A DNA stretch of 21,025 nt from CAZUZD01 sp964624465 (lineage in GTDB: Bacteria; Planctomycetota; Planctomycetia; Isosphaerales; Isosphaeraceae), in the NCBI GenBank assembly GCA_964624465.1, contig CAZUZD010000080.1, positions 1 through 21,025 on the forward strand, read 5' to 3'. The notes under the pieces are model-generated. The model had not been told where the DNA came from. It searched no databases and saw only the letters and a list, made by a program, of their open reading frames with translations. Position 1 is the stretch's first letter, and the number at the start of each line of letters is the position of its first letter. Below are positions 1 through 7,866 of this stretch, piece by piece. Position numbers and translations under genes: made by a program.

Positions 1-110
1 AGCCCCGCCGCCGGCGCGGCCAGCGGGGCACTGGCCAGCGCCCGGGCCGGCCCCCGGGCCGCGGCGGCCAGGAGCAGGCGGGCGGCGGCGGCGATGGCTC
101 GAGGGCGCAT
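1..110 (-). CDS. Possible 5' end of a minus-strand gene, product unknown (partial)
   Basis: An ATG at 110 on the minus strand opens a frame that stays open to the window edge. It gives about 36 residues starting MRPRAIAAAARLLLAAAARG, rich in Ala, Leu and Arg. Nearly every third codon position is G or C, as in the real genes here, but any GC-rich frame tends to look like this. The start could be a signal peptide or an N-terminal amphipathic helix. There is no strong Shine-Dalgarno sequence; a GGGA lies five bases upstream of the ATG. No family can be assigned, and the frame could be accidental. Confidence 0.3.
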   Translation of the reverse strand, partial: MRPRAIAAAARLLLAAAARGPARALASAPLAAPAAG

Positions 111-502
111 GGCCGTCCCGGGAGTTCTGGGCCGGGGCGACGGCCGGCCGGTCTGGCCCGGTCGCGCCACCGGGAGCCCCTGGCCCGGTCGCGCGGCGGC
201 CCGTTCCATTCCCGGCTCGCGGCGGGCCCACCCGGTTGACCCTAGGTCATGGCGCGGGCCACGGCGGCGATCGGGTTCGCGATCGGATCGGCGTTCACCC
301 TAGGCGACTGCTCGTTCGGGTCGGTACACTACGGTTTAGGTAGGCCGACGTGTGCCCTCTCCGATGTCGTGGAGGGCGGTGCCCTTCCCCCTGGCGTCGG
401 CCACCGCCCGGCTCTCCCGGTCCGCTGTGTGGGCGGCCCAGGGGGTGAGGCTTGCCCGGGACCCGTGGGCAGGCGCCGGCGTCCCGGGTGGGGACCAGCA
501 GC
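111..502. other. Intergenic region upstream of the ECF sigma gene
   Basis: No convincing gene is seen. The stretch presumably holds the promoter of the sigma-kinase operon. The palindrome CCTAGG occurs twice, at 241-246 and 300-305, in similar contexts (accctaggtca and caccctaggcga). No well-spaced sigma-70-like box pair stands out. A group-specific ECF promoter that drives its own operon would not be recognisable by eye. Confidence 0.4.
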
Positions 503-1105
503 ATGAGCGAACCCGGCGAGCGGGACACCTCGGTGAGCCTCTTCGAGCGGCTCCGCGACGATCGCTCGCGCGAGGTCGCCTGGGCCGAGTTCGTCGACCG
601 CTACGGCCGGCTGATCTACCGCTGGTGCCAGCGCTGGGGGTTGCAGGCCAGCGACGCCGAGGACGTGACCCAGGAGACGCTCCTGACGCTGGTCCGGCTG
701 ATCGCCGAGTTCCGGTACGACCCGAGCCGCAGCTTCCGCTCGTACATGAAGTCGATCGCCCACAGCGTCTGGTATCACACGAACCAGAAGCGGAGCACCC
801 GCCTGGCCACCGCCGGCGGCAGCGCCGCGCTGGAGGCGCTGGCCTCGACGGTGGCCCGCGACGACCTGGCGGAGCGGTTCGAGGCCCTGGCCTGGCGCGA
901 GCTGTACCAGCAGGCGTTCGACCGGGTGAAGGGCCGCGTCGCCGCGCAGACCTGGTCGGCGTTCGAGCGGAGCGCCCTGGAGCACCAGCCGCTGGCCGAG
1001 GTGGCGCGGCAGCTCGGGGTGCGGATCGAGCAGGTCTACGCGGCGCGGAACCGGGTGCAATCGCTGCTCCGCGAGGAGATCCAGCTCCTGGACCCCGAGC
1101 CATGA
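503..1105 (+). CDS. ECF-type RNA polymerase sigma factor
   Basis: The 200-residue product has the two-domain layout of ECF sigma factors. A region-2 helix block lies at about residues 20-85, including WAEFVDRYGRLIYRWC and DAEDVTQETLLTLV, the usual core-polymerase and -10 recognition segment. A region-4 helix-turn-helix lies at about 140-195 (PLAEVARQLGVRIEQVYAARNRV). It should direct RNA polymerase to a small set of promoters. The ATG at 503 was chosen because MSEPGERD leads directly into the conserved domain; an in-frame start at 452 would add 17 unconserved residues. Its stop overlaps the start of the kinase gene as ATGA, so the two are translationally coupled. No separate anti-sigma gene is present; the kinase protein, with its zinc-binding-like N-terminus, is the likely partner. 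ECF genes next to Ser/Thr kinases are a known planctomycete arrangement. Confidence 0.92.
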   Translation: MSEPGERDTSVSLFERLRDDRSREVAWAEFVDRYGRLIYRWCQRWGLQASDAEDVTQETLLTLVRLIAEFRYDPSRSFRSYMKSIAHSVWYHTNQKRSTRLATAGGSAALEALASTVARDDLAERFEALAWRELYQQAFDRVKGRVAAQTWSAFERSALEHQPLAEVARQLGVRIEQVYAARNRVQSLLREEIQLLDPEP

Positions 1106-3810
1106 CGCTCCCGACGGTCCCCGCGCCGCCGGGCCCCTGCCCCGACGACCCCGCGCTCCGCCGGTTCCTCGACGGCCATTCGGACGCCGCCGAGGCCCGC
1201 ACGCTGGGCTCGCACCTCGATGGCTGCGACGGCTGCCAGCAGCGCCTGGAGCGCTGGAGCGTCGACCGCGAGCTGGCCGCCCGCCTCGGCCCCGATCGCG
1301 ACCCGCTCGTCGCGGATTCGACCGTGGCGGAGGCCGAGGCGCTGGCCACGCTGAGGCGCGCGGTGCTGGGGAAGGTGGGCGCCGTCCCGCCGCCGCCGGC
1401 CTCCGGGCGCGAGGGGGCCGCGACCCCATGGCAGGCCCCCGTCCCGCCGCCGGGCCCCTGGCCCGGGCAGATCGGCGTGTACCGGATCGAACGGTGCGCC
1501 GGCCAGGGGGGGATGGGCACCGTCTACGAGGCGGTCGACACCCGCCTGGCGCGCCGGGTGGCCCTGAAGCGGCTCCGGTCCGACGCGATCAGCTCGCAGC
1601 CGGCGACCGTCCCCGATCGGTTCGCCCGCGAGGCCGCCGTGCTGGCGGCGCTGAACCATCCGAACATCGTGCCGGTCTACGAGGTCGGCGAGCACGACGG
1701 CCAGCCGTATCTGGTGCTGGAGTTCATCGCCGGCGGCACCCTCTCCGGCTGGCTCTCGGGCCAGCCGCAGCCGCCGGCCGTGGCGGCCCGCGCCGTGGCC
1801 ACCCTGGCCGATGCCGTGCAGCACGCGCACGAGCGGGGCGTGGTGCATCGCGACCTCAAGCCCGGCAACGTGCTGCTGAAGCCGATCCTGGGCCGGGACC
1901 GACTCCCTCCGGCCCCCGACGCCGGCGCCGGGGTGCTCGGCGACTACCAGCTCATGATCGCCGACTTCGGCCTGGCCCGCTTCGACGGTGACCTCTCGGA
2001 CCTGACCCGCACCGGCCACCCGATCGGCACCCCGGCTTACATGTCGCCCGAGCAGGCCGCCGGCCGGGCCGATGCCGTCGGGCCGGCTGTCGACCTCTAC
2101 GCCCTGGGCGCCATCCTCTACGAGCTCCTGACCGGCCGGCCGCCGTTCACCGCCGACACCGTCGCCGCCGCCCTCGGGATGATCCAGGACTGCGAGCCGG
2201 TCTCGCCCCGGCAGCTCCAGCCGGGCGTGCCCCGCGACCTGGAGACGATCTGCCTGAAGTGCCTGGAGAAGGACCCGAAGCGCCGCTACGCCACGGCCGC
2301 CGCGCTGGCCGAGGACCTGGGCCGGTTCCTCGACCACCGCTCGATCGTCGCCAGGCCCGTGCGGCTGCCCGGCCGGCTGGTGCGGTGGTGCCGCCGCAAT
2401 CGGTCGGTCGCCGCCCTCTCGGCGCTGGCGCTCGGCCTGCTCGTGGCCCTGGCCGCCGGCGGCCTGACCAGCGCCCTGGTGCAGTCGGCCCATCGCCGCG
2501 AGGCGGAGGGGCTGCGGGCCGAGGCCGTGCGGGCGGCGCTGGCGGCAGACCGGAGCCGGGCGGAGGCCCAGGCCGCCTACGACCGCTCCAATCGCGGCCT
2601 GCTGCAGGCGCTCGAGGCCTTCCATGACAACACGGCGGTCTTCAACGACCTCCGCGAGATTACCGACGCCCGGGTCGTCACGCTCCGCGAGCGCGGCTTC
2701 GAGCGGGCGGCCCGCTGGTGCGAGGAGTATCTGAACTCGGTCGACCTCGCCGACGCCCCCACCGACACCGACCTGCGGGTCGCCCAGCTCCTCGTCGAGA
2801 ACTGGATGGCGCTCGGCCTGTATCCCCAGGCGCTCGGCCTCCAGGGCCAGCTCTGCGAGGTCTGGCGGCGCCGGACCCAGGCCGACCGCACCTCGGCGTA
2901 CGACTTCAGCGTGCTCGTCGGCACCGAGATCTCCCTGGGCAACCTGTACGAGGCCTGTGGCCGGCGGGCCGAGGCCGTCGACGCCACCCGCTCCGCGCTC
3001 CGCTCCATCGACCGCGCCCTGGCAATCCACCCGGAGGACCATCACCTCCTGCGCGCCCGCTTCGCGGCGCTGGGCAACCTGAACCAGCAGCTCACGTTCC
3101 TCGGCCGGCACGAGGAGGCCCTCGACGCCGCGCTCGCCAGCATCGCGACCAAGCAGGCGCTGATGCCGACCGAGAGCGACCTGGCGCAGGCCGCCCTCGA
3201 GGTCGGCGACCGCTGCACCCGCGCGGGCATCACGCTGGCGATCCTGGACCGCTGGGACGAGGCCGAGGCGCGCCTCACCGAGGCGATCGACTGGCTCGAG
3301 CACGTCCCGGCCGGCCACCCCGGCCAGGACTACGCGCGCGGCCACCGGATCAACAGCCTCCAGACCCGCGCCAAGGTGCGCGCGCAGCTCGGCGACCGCC
3401 CGGGGGCCGACGCCGACCGGCTCGCGCTCGAGCCGCTGCTCTCCGACGCCGCCGCGCGGCGGCAGGCGCGGGTGCAGCTGGCCGAGACCCTGATCCAGCT
3501 CGGACAGCCCGCGCTGGCGCTGTCCGAGGTCCAGGCCGTCCTGGCCGACGGCGAGCCGCTCGGGCGGCTGACCCGGCGGCTCGCCAGCGTCCTCGCCCGG
3601 CTGGCCGGCGAGCCGACCCTGTCCCAGGACGTCCGGTCCGAGGTGGGGGCGAGGGCCGTGGCCCTGCTGGACGTCGTCCGGCTGGAACGCCTGATCGAGC
3701 CGGCGCGGCTCCATGAGATGCTGCTGCAGGCCCCCGAGTTCGCCCCGCTCCGCGACCGCGACGACTTCCGCGCCCTCCAGGATCGCCTGGCCCCGGCCGG
3801 CTCCCCGTGA
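1102..3810 (+). CDS. Membrane Ser/Thr protein kinase with zinc-finger-like N-terminus and C-terminal helical repeats
   Basis: The product is 902 residues. Residues 38-45 carry H-x3-C-x2-C, the pattern of zinc-binding anti-sigma factors. A complete PknB-type kinase domain spans about 130-400: glycine loop GQGGMGTVYEA (134-144), catalytic Lys156 in VALKRL, HRDLK (249-253), DFG (288-290) and MSPE (314-317). All catalytic residues are present. One transmembrane helix follows (about 436-460), then a charged Ala/Arg/Glu coiled coil (to about 500) and TPR-like helical repeats to the C-terminus, so kinase and repeats should lie on opposite sides of the membrane. The start is the ATG overlapping the sigma factor stop; the open frame extends far upstream but that part is a shadow of the sigma gene. 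Likely role: sense a signal through the repeat domain and control the sigma factor by binding or phosphorylation. That role is inferred from gene order and domains. Confidence 0.93.
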   Translation: MTLPTVPAPPGPCPDDPALRRFLDGHSDAAEARTLGSHLDGCDGCQQRLERWSVDRELAARLGPDRDPLVADSTVAEAEALATLRRAVLGKVGAVPPPPASGREGAATPWQAPVPPPGPWPGQIGVYRIERCAGQGGMGTVYEAVDTRLARRVALKRLRSDAISSQPATVPDRFAREAAVLAALNHPNIVPVYEVGEHDGQPYLVLEFIAGGTLSGWLSGQPQPPAVAARAVATLADAVQHAHERGVVHRDLKPGNVLLKPILGRDRLPPAPDAGAGVLGDYQLMIADFGLARFDGDLSDLTRTGHPIGTPAYMSPEQAAGRADAVGPAVDLYALGAILYELLTGRPPFTADTVAAALGMIQDCEPVSPRQLQPGVPRDLETICLKCLEKDPKRRYATAAALAEDLGRFLDHRSIVARPVRLPGRLVRWCRRNRSVAALSALALGLLVALAAGGLTSALVQSAHRREAEGLRAEAVRAALAADRSRAEAQAAYDRSNRGLLQALEAFHDNTAVFNDLREITDARVVTLRERGFERAARWCEEYLNSVDLADAPTDTDLRVAQLLVENWMALGLYPQALGLQGQLCEVWRRRTQADRTSAYDFSVLVGTEISLGNLYEACGRRAEAVDATRSALRSIDRALAIHPEDHHLLRARFAALGNLNQQLTFLGRHEEALDAALASIATKQALMPTESDLAQAALEVGDRCTRAGITLAILDRWDEAEARLTEAIDWLEHVPAGHPGQDYARGHRINSLQTRAKVRAQLGDRPGADADRLALEPLLSDAAARRQARVQLAETLIQLGQPALALSEVQAVLADGEPLGRLTRRLASVLARLAGEPTLSQDVRSEVGARAVALLDVVRLERLIEPARLHEMLLQAPEFAPLRDRDDFRALQDRLAPAGSP

Positions 3811-3818
3811 CCCCGGGC

Positions 3819-4418
3819 TCAGCCGGCTCCCGCCCCGCCCCGCTGGCGATGCAGCTCGGGGCGGACGGCCCGCGCCATCGTGGCGGCCGCCTCGGGACCG
3901 AGCATCAGGAACCGCGACAGCTCGGCCGCCGCCGCGGCCGGCTCGTGCACCGTCCTGGCGAACGCCAGGGTCTGGAGCGCGACGTCGGGCCGTCCGCGCA
4001 GCTCGGCCAGGCCCTGGCGGAGCTGGTCGGACCAGTAGCGCGCCAGCCGCTCGTCGTCGAGCGCCGGCCCGGCGCCGGTGAGCATGCGGGCCATCACGCG
4101 CTGCGAGGCCAGCACCTCGCCCAGGTCGCGCTCCAGGAACACGACCCGGTACGGCGGGCCGGCCGGCAACCGGCGCGCCAGCGGGAAGACGACCTTGAGG
4201 GCGTGGCCGCGGACGGCGGCCATCGCGACGGGGTCGTTCAGCAGGCCGGCGAGGTCGGCGTGCTCGTGGTAGCCGTGCGGGTTGTGGGCGTCGGCGGGGC
4301 GCCGGCCGTCGGTCCAGAGCGGCAGGCCGGCGGTGTGCAGCATCTGCATGACCAGGCTGGTGCCCGATCGCGGCAGGCCGGCGACGACGGTGACCCAGTC
4401 GGCCGAGGGGCTCGTCAT
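3819..4418 (-). CDS. Sulfotransferase-family protein
   Basis: The 199-residue protein has the two PAPS-binding signatures of sulfotransferases. The 5'-phosphosulfate loop GLPRSGTS lies at residues 14-21, and a 3'-phosphate-binding-like strand and helix RVVFLERDLGEVLASQ lies in mid-protein. It would transfer a sulfuryl group from PAPS to a hydroxyl or amine on an unknown acceptor, presumably a glycan, lipid or small molecule. It is shorter than many members (usually 250-300 residues), so the acceptor-binding part is minimal. Its ATG overlaps the stop of the upstream phosphodiesterase-TPR gene as ATGA, so the two are co-translated. Its stop is only 8 bases from the stop of the convergent kinase gene, leaving no room for a separate terminator. 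The family is clear; the substrate is not. Confidence 0.85.
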   Translation of the reverse strand: MTSPSADWVTVVAGLPRSGTSLVMQMLHTAGLPLWTDGRRPADAHNPHGYHEHADLAGLLNDPVAMAAVRGHALKVVFPLARRLPAGPPYRVVFLERDLGEVLASQRVMARMLTGAGPALDDERLARYWSDQLRQGLAELRGRPDVALQTLAFARTVHEPAAAAAELSRFLMLGPEAAATMARAVRPELHRQRGGAGAG

Positions 4419-6460
4419 GCCGGGGCCGCCGTCGGGCGGGCGGGGGCGGCGGTCGCCTCGACGGCCGCCCACTCCTGCCGCAGGGCCGCGACGCCGACGA
4501 GGTTGCCGTGCGCCTGCTCGATCGCCGTGGCCAGGTCGTAGGCCGCCCGGAACCGCGGCGACTGCGCGATCGCCACCCGTACGGCCGCGCGGGCACCGTC
4601 GGCGTCCTTCGCCTGCCAGAGCGCGGCGGCCAGGTGGTAGTGGGCCGCCGGCAAGAAGTACTGCACGCCGAGCGCGGCCCGGAAGTGTGCGGTCGCGGTG
4701 TCGAGGTCCTGGCGGCGCAGGGCGCAGACGCCCAGGCCGTGCTGGGTGGCGGCGTGCGAGGAATCCAGCTTCGCCGCCTGGCGGAACGCCTGCTCGGCGG
4801 CCGGCCAGGCGTCCAGGCCCATCGCCTGCTCGCCGAGCATCCGCCAGACCTCGACGCTGGCCGGCGCCAGCGCGCGGGCCGCCTCGAGCGACTGCCGGGC
4901 CTGGTGCGTCTGCTTGAGCGCGTGCCGAGCCGCCGCCTGGATCAGCAGCGCCTCGACCGCCACGGCGGGATCGGCGGCCCCCTCGGCCGTCAGCGGCTCC
5001 AGCTCCGCCAGGCACTCCGCGTGCGCGGCGAGCCGGTGGTGACAGCGGGCCAGCGCCAGCCGCAGCCGGGTGTCGTCCGCCCCGGGCTGGCTGGCCCGAA
5101 GCGCCTCCAGTACGGCGAGCGCCTGGCGCGGCCGGTCGTGGTGCAGGTGCACGCTGGCCAGGTTGAACTGCGACTCGCGCACGGCGAGCTGCACCCGGGC
5201 GGCCGTGTCGCCGTCGGTCGCCGGCAGGTAGCCCAGATCGATGAGCTGCTGCAGGGCCACGGCGGCGGCGGCCGGGTCGATGCGCTGCTCGGCCGGGTGC
5301 AGGCCCGAGGCGCCCGGCACGGATTCCCAGTCGTCGATCGGCGGCGGACCGGCCGCCTTCGGGTCGAGCCACGCCTCGCGGAGCACCCGGCCCGGCATCC
5401 GGCGATCGGCCGGCAGGCCCAGCAGCGCCAGGGCCGTGGGGGCGATGTCCAGCAGGGTCGCGCCGGCAATCCGCGTGTCGGCCGCGAGGCCGGGGCCGCT
5501 CAGCGCCACGATCCCCAGCGAGCGGTGCCACTCGGCGGCACCGGGGTCGAGCCCGCGATCGGAGGTCGCCCACGACGGCCGCCGCAGCCCGCTCTGGAAC
5601 CCGTGGTCCGAGACGAGCATCACGTGCGTGTCGGCCCCGGCGCTCGCCAGCAGGCCGGCGAGCATCCGATCATAGAGCCGGTACAGCCCGGTCATGACCC
5701 CCTGATAGAGCGCGAACTCGCGGTCGGGCACGCCGGGGGCCTGCGGCGGGTGGAACGGCATGAAGTAGTGGCCGGCGGTGTCGAGGCCGGGGAAGTAGAC
5801 CGCCGCGAGCTGCCACGGCTCGCCCGCCAGCAGCGCGGTCGCCACGGCCTGGGTCGAGAGGTCGCGAGCCAGAACCTCCGCCAGCCGCAGCGGCCTGGCG
5901 TCGTGCCGCAGGTCGATGGAGCCCAGCTCGGGGATCAGCTCCTGGAGGTCGGCCCCCTGAAGCTCGCCGGGATGCAGCCGCAATTCCGCCAGCGGCTCGG
6001 CCAGCTCGGGCGGCCAGACCGACCCGGCCGGCGGCGGCCCGGACCGTTCGAGCGGGACCGCCGGAGTCTGGAAGAACGCCTCCGAGACGCTGATGCCCGC
6101 GATCGGCTCGGCCGGGTGGCTGGCGTACCAGCCGACGACGATCGATTGCAGGTCGCTCTGCGAGGCCAGGTTCCAGAGCGCCTTGCAGCGCCGGCTGGTC
6201 GAGGCGCAGGGCCGCACGCCATCCCCCTCGGGCGTCGGCTCGATGAACCCGAGGATGCCGTGCTGGTCGGCGGTCCGGCCGGTGGCGATCGAGGTCCAGA
6301 GCAGCGGCGACAGGCACGGCTGCAGGGTCGCCAGGTTGCCGATCACTCCGGCCTCGACCAGCGCCTGCAGCGCCGGCAGCTCGCCGCGGTCGAGCATCGG
6401 GCTCAGGAATTCCCAGTCGGCGCCGTCCCAGCCGATCAGGAGCAGTCGCGGCGGTCGCAA
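4415..6460 (-). CDS. Alkaline phosphatase superfamily (type I phosphodiesterase/nucleotide pyrophosphatase-like) enzyme with C-terminal TPRs
   Basis: The 681-residue protein starts with LLLIGWDGADW, the metal-binding strand of the superfamily (Asp12). The nucleophile is probably Thr56 in SPLLWTSIATG. Further metal ligands are Asp227 and His231 (GLDTAGHYF), Asp285-His286 (VSDHGF) and His312 (EWHRSLG). The set is complete, so the enzyme should be active on a phosphoester. There is no sulfatase C/S-x-P-x-R motif. From about residue 400 the chain becomes TPR-like helical repeats (for example HAATQHGLGVCALRRQDLDT), likely for protein contacts. No signal peptide is evident. The start is TTG at 6460, supported by AGGA nine bases upstream; a CTG three codons earlier is possible. 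It overlaps the sulfotransferase gene by four bases, suggesting joint work on a sulfated or phosphorylated surface compound (inference). Confidence 0.88.
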   Translation of the reverse strand: MRPPRLLLIGWDGADWEFLSPMLDRGELPALQALVEAGVIGNLATLQPCLSPLLWTSIATGRTADQHGILGFIEPTPEGDGVRPCASTSRRCKALWNLASQSDLQSIVVGWYASHPAEPIAGISVSEAFFQTPAVPLERSGPPPAGSVWPPELAEPLAELRLHPGELQGADLQELIPELGSIDLRHDARPLRLAEVLARDLSTQAVATALLAGEPWQLAAVYFPGLDTAGHYFMPFHPPQAPGVPDREFALYQGVMTGLYRLYDRMLAGLLASAGADTHVMLVSDHGFQSGLRRPSWATSDRGLDPGAAEWHRSLGIVALSGPGLAADTRIAGATLLDIAPTALALLGLPADRRMPGRVLREAWLDPKAAGPPPIDDWESVPGASGLHPAEQRIDPAAAAVALQQLIDLGYLPATDGDTAARVQLAVRESQFNLASVHLHHDRPRQALAVLEALRASQPGADDTRLRLALARCHHRLAAHAECLAELEPLTAEGAADPAVAVEALLIQAAARHALKQTHQARQSLEAARALAPASVEVWRMLGEQAMGLDAWPAAEQAFRQAAKLDSSHAATQHGLGVCALRRQDLDTATAHFRAALGVQYFLPAAHYHLAAALWQAKDADGARAAVRVAIAQSPRFRAAYDLATAIEQAHGNLVGVAALRQEWAAVEATAAPARPTAAPA

Positions 6461-6563
6461 GGGGGGCAGTCCTGCGGGCTCGTGGTGGGGCCGGGAAACG
6501 ATGCGACCCCGGGCGCCTGGGGAGGAGCGCCGGGGGTCGTGGTGTGGTGGTGGGGGGCGGTCG

Positions 6564-7289
6564 TCAGGCGACGGTGGGGGCGTCGGCCACCGGGGTCGGC
6601 TCGGGCCGGCGGCGGAGCCGCCAGGCGAGCAGTCCGGCGGCGCCGCTGGCCATCAGCGCCAGCGAGCCCGGCTCGGGCACGGCCGAAGCCCGGCCGGCTC
6701 CGACGGTGATGCCCACGCCGGCGACGTCCTCCCAGGCCAGCTCCTTGATCGAGCGGATCAGGTTCGACGCGCCCACGTCCATCCGGCCCCAGCCGAAGTG
6801 AGTCTGGCTGTCGGAGGCGGTGAATCGGAAGCCGAACAGGTTCGAGTCGTTCAACTTCCACTCGCCCGCGCCGGCGCCGAAGACCACGGTGCCCGCCGCG
6901 TCGGTCGAGTAGGTGCTGGTTGCGTCGACGGTCGTATTGAGGGCCAGGTTTCCGGTTTTCGCGGTCGCGAGGTTGCCCGGGTAGACCATCATCGTACCGC
7001 CGGCGGGGGTGTTTGCTTTGAACCAGCCCAGAGTGGAGGAGCCCCAGGGGTTGAGATCCCAGCCCGGCACCGCACCTGGATTCGCGTTCGTGGCCAGGGT
7101 CTCCACATTGATGTAGAGGCCGGCGGTCGTAGCCGGGACCGTGATGTCGACCATGTTGTAGACGACGCCGGCCTCGACGGCCTCGGTCGTCGGTCCGACC
7201 ATCCCGGAACCGGCCAGCGCGGTGGCCGAGGAGGCCCCGGCCAGCGCCACCTGCCGCACCCGTCGCCGCGTGCTGCTTGCCTGCGTCAT
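6564..7289 (-). CDS. PEP-CTERM surface protein, unknown function
   Basis: The protein is 241 residues. An Arg-rich start (TRRRVRQ) is followed by a weakly hydrophobic Ala/Gly stretch that may be a signal peptide. The middle is a Thr/Gly/Asn-rich beta-type region containing FGWGRMDVGAS and ITVGA, phrases I associate with planctomycete PEP-CTERM proteins. The C-terminus is a standard sorting tail: VPEPGS at 204-209, a hydrophobic segment, then RLRRR. Known biology: such tails are recognised by an exosortase, which cleaves and anchors the protein; no exosortase gene is in this window. About a dozen residues (PEPTPVADAPTVA) follow the basic cluster, longer than usual. The ATG at 7289 has GGGGAG six bases upstream, which decides against the longer frame from 7379. 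The gene appears monocistronic. Confidence 0.82.
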   Translation of the reverse strand: MTQASSTRRRVRQVALAGASSATALAGSGMVGPTTEAVEAGVVYNMVDITVPATTAGLYINVETLATNANPGAVPGWDLNPWGSSTLGWFKANTPAGGTMMVYPGNLATAKTGNLALNTTVDATSTYSTDAAGTVVFGAGAGEWKLNDSNLFGFRFTASDSQTHFGWGRMDVGASNLIRSIKELAWEDVAGVGITVGAGRASAVPEPGSLALMASGAAGLLAWRLRRRPEPTPVADAPTVA

Positions 7290-7365
7290 CGCTGTCTCCC
7301 CATCGAGGAATCCGAACCCTGGGCCCCGACCTGCTCCGAGTCGCCCGTCGGGATCTCGTGGAACA

Positions 7366-7394
7366 GATTTAGCAGACAAATGGTCGATTGTGAA
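7366..7394 (-). promoter_or_regulatory. Candidate sigma-70-type promoter of the PEP-CTERM gene
   Basis: On the minus strand TTCACA (7389-7394) and TAAATC (7366-7371) are separated by exactly 17 bases. They lie in an AT-rich patch (about 7364-7425) that stands out from the very GC-rich surroundings. The predicted transcript start is about 70 bases before the ATG. The -35 box matches consensus at 5 of 6 positions, the -10 at only 3 of 6. Confidence 0.4.
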
Positions 7395-7866
7395 GTTTTT
7401 TGGTTATCAATGTACTGGAATGTTCGCGTAGGCGGGGCTCTGGTGCGAGCTGGCAGGCGATGCCGGCGGTGATCGCCCGCCGTCGCCTGGGGGCCGCTCG
7501 GCCCAAAGGCCCGGGTGGCTCCACCCCTTCAGGCCCGCGAATCCGATCGTTCCGCGAGGCCCCGGACGCGCCGGTCAAGACCCGATCTCGAATCGTGGCG
7601 CTCGGGGCCGCGGGCGCTCTCCCGGCCAGATCCTGGCGCACTCGCGGTTTCGCGGTCCCGCCATCGGACCTGGCGGCGGCTCGGCGCGGATTCGAGCGTG
7701 GGGGGATCCGGCGGTGGCGGTGCGATTGCCGTGGGGTCGCCTGGTCGGCTACGCTTGGAACCGACTCCACCGGGCAGATCCGCTGGATCGGGTGCTGGTT
7801 GGGTCGCGAACGCCTGGCGCCTGGACTGCGGCGGCGCGGATTCACGGACCTGGACGTCCCCTGGCG
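7395..7866. other. Intergenic region between divergent PEP-CTERM and potassium channel genes
   Basis: Beyond the AT-rich promoter patch that ends near 7425, I see no gene, RNA or repeat that I can support. Open frames across this stretch lack recognisable domains. It presumably contains the potassium channel promoter, but no clear box pair is visible. Confidence 0.4.

Noticed and set aside
352..1101. N-terminal extension of the kinase by 250 residues
   Set aside because: This part is the sigma factor read in another frame. The ATGA overlap at 1102 and the zinc-like motif soon after give a natural start.
1036..4596. 1186-residue open frame on the minus strand
   Set aside because: It lies antisense to the sigma and kinase genes, which have complete catalytic motifs. 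Its translation is low-complexity Arg/Gly/Pro with no domain.
4415..6460. Sulfatase function for the alkaline phosphatase superfamily enzyme
   Set aside because: The C/S-x-P-x-R formylglycine motif is absent; the nucleophile position is Thr in WTSIATG, as in phosphodiesterases.
4508..6709. 733-residue open frame on the plus strand
   Set aside because: Antisense shadow of the phosphodiesterase-TPR gene; GC-rich codon bias opens the opposite frame.
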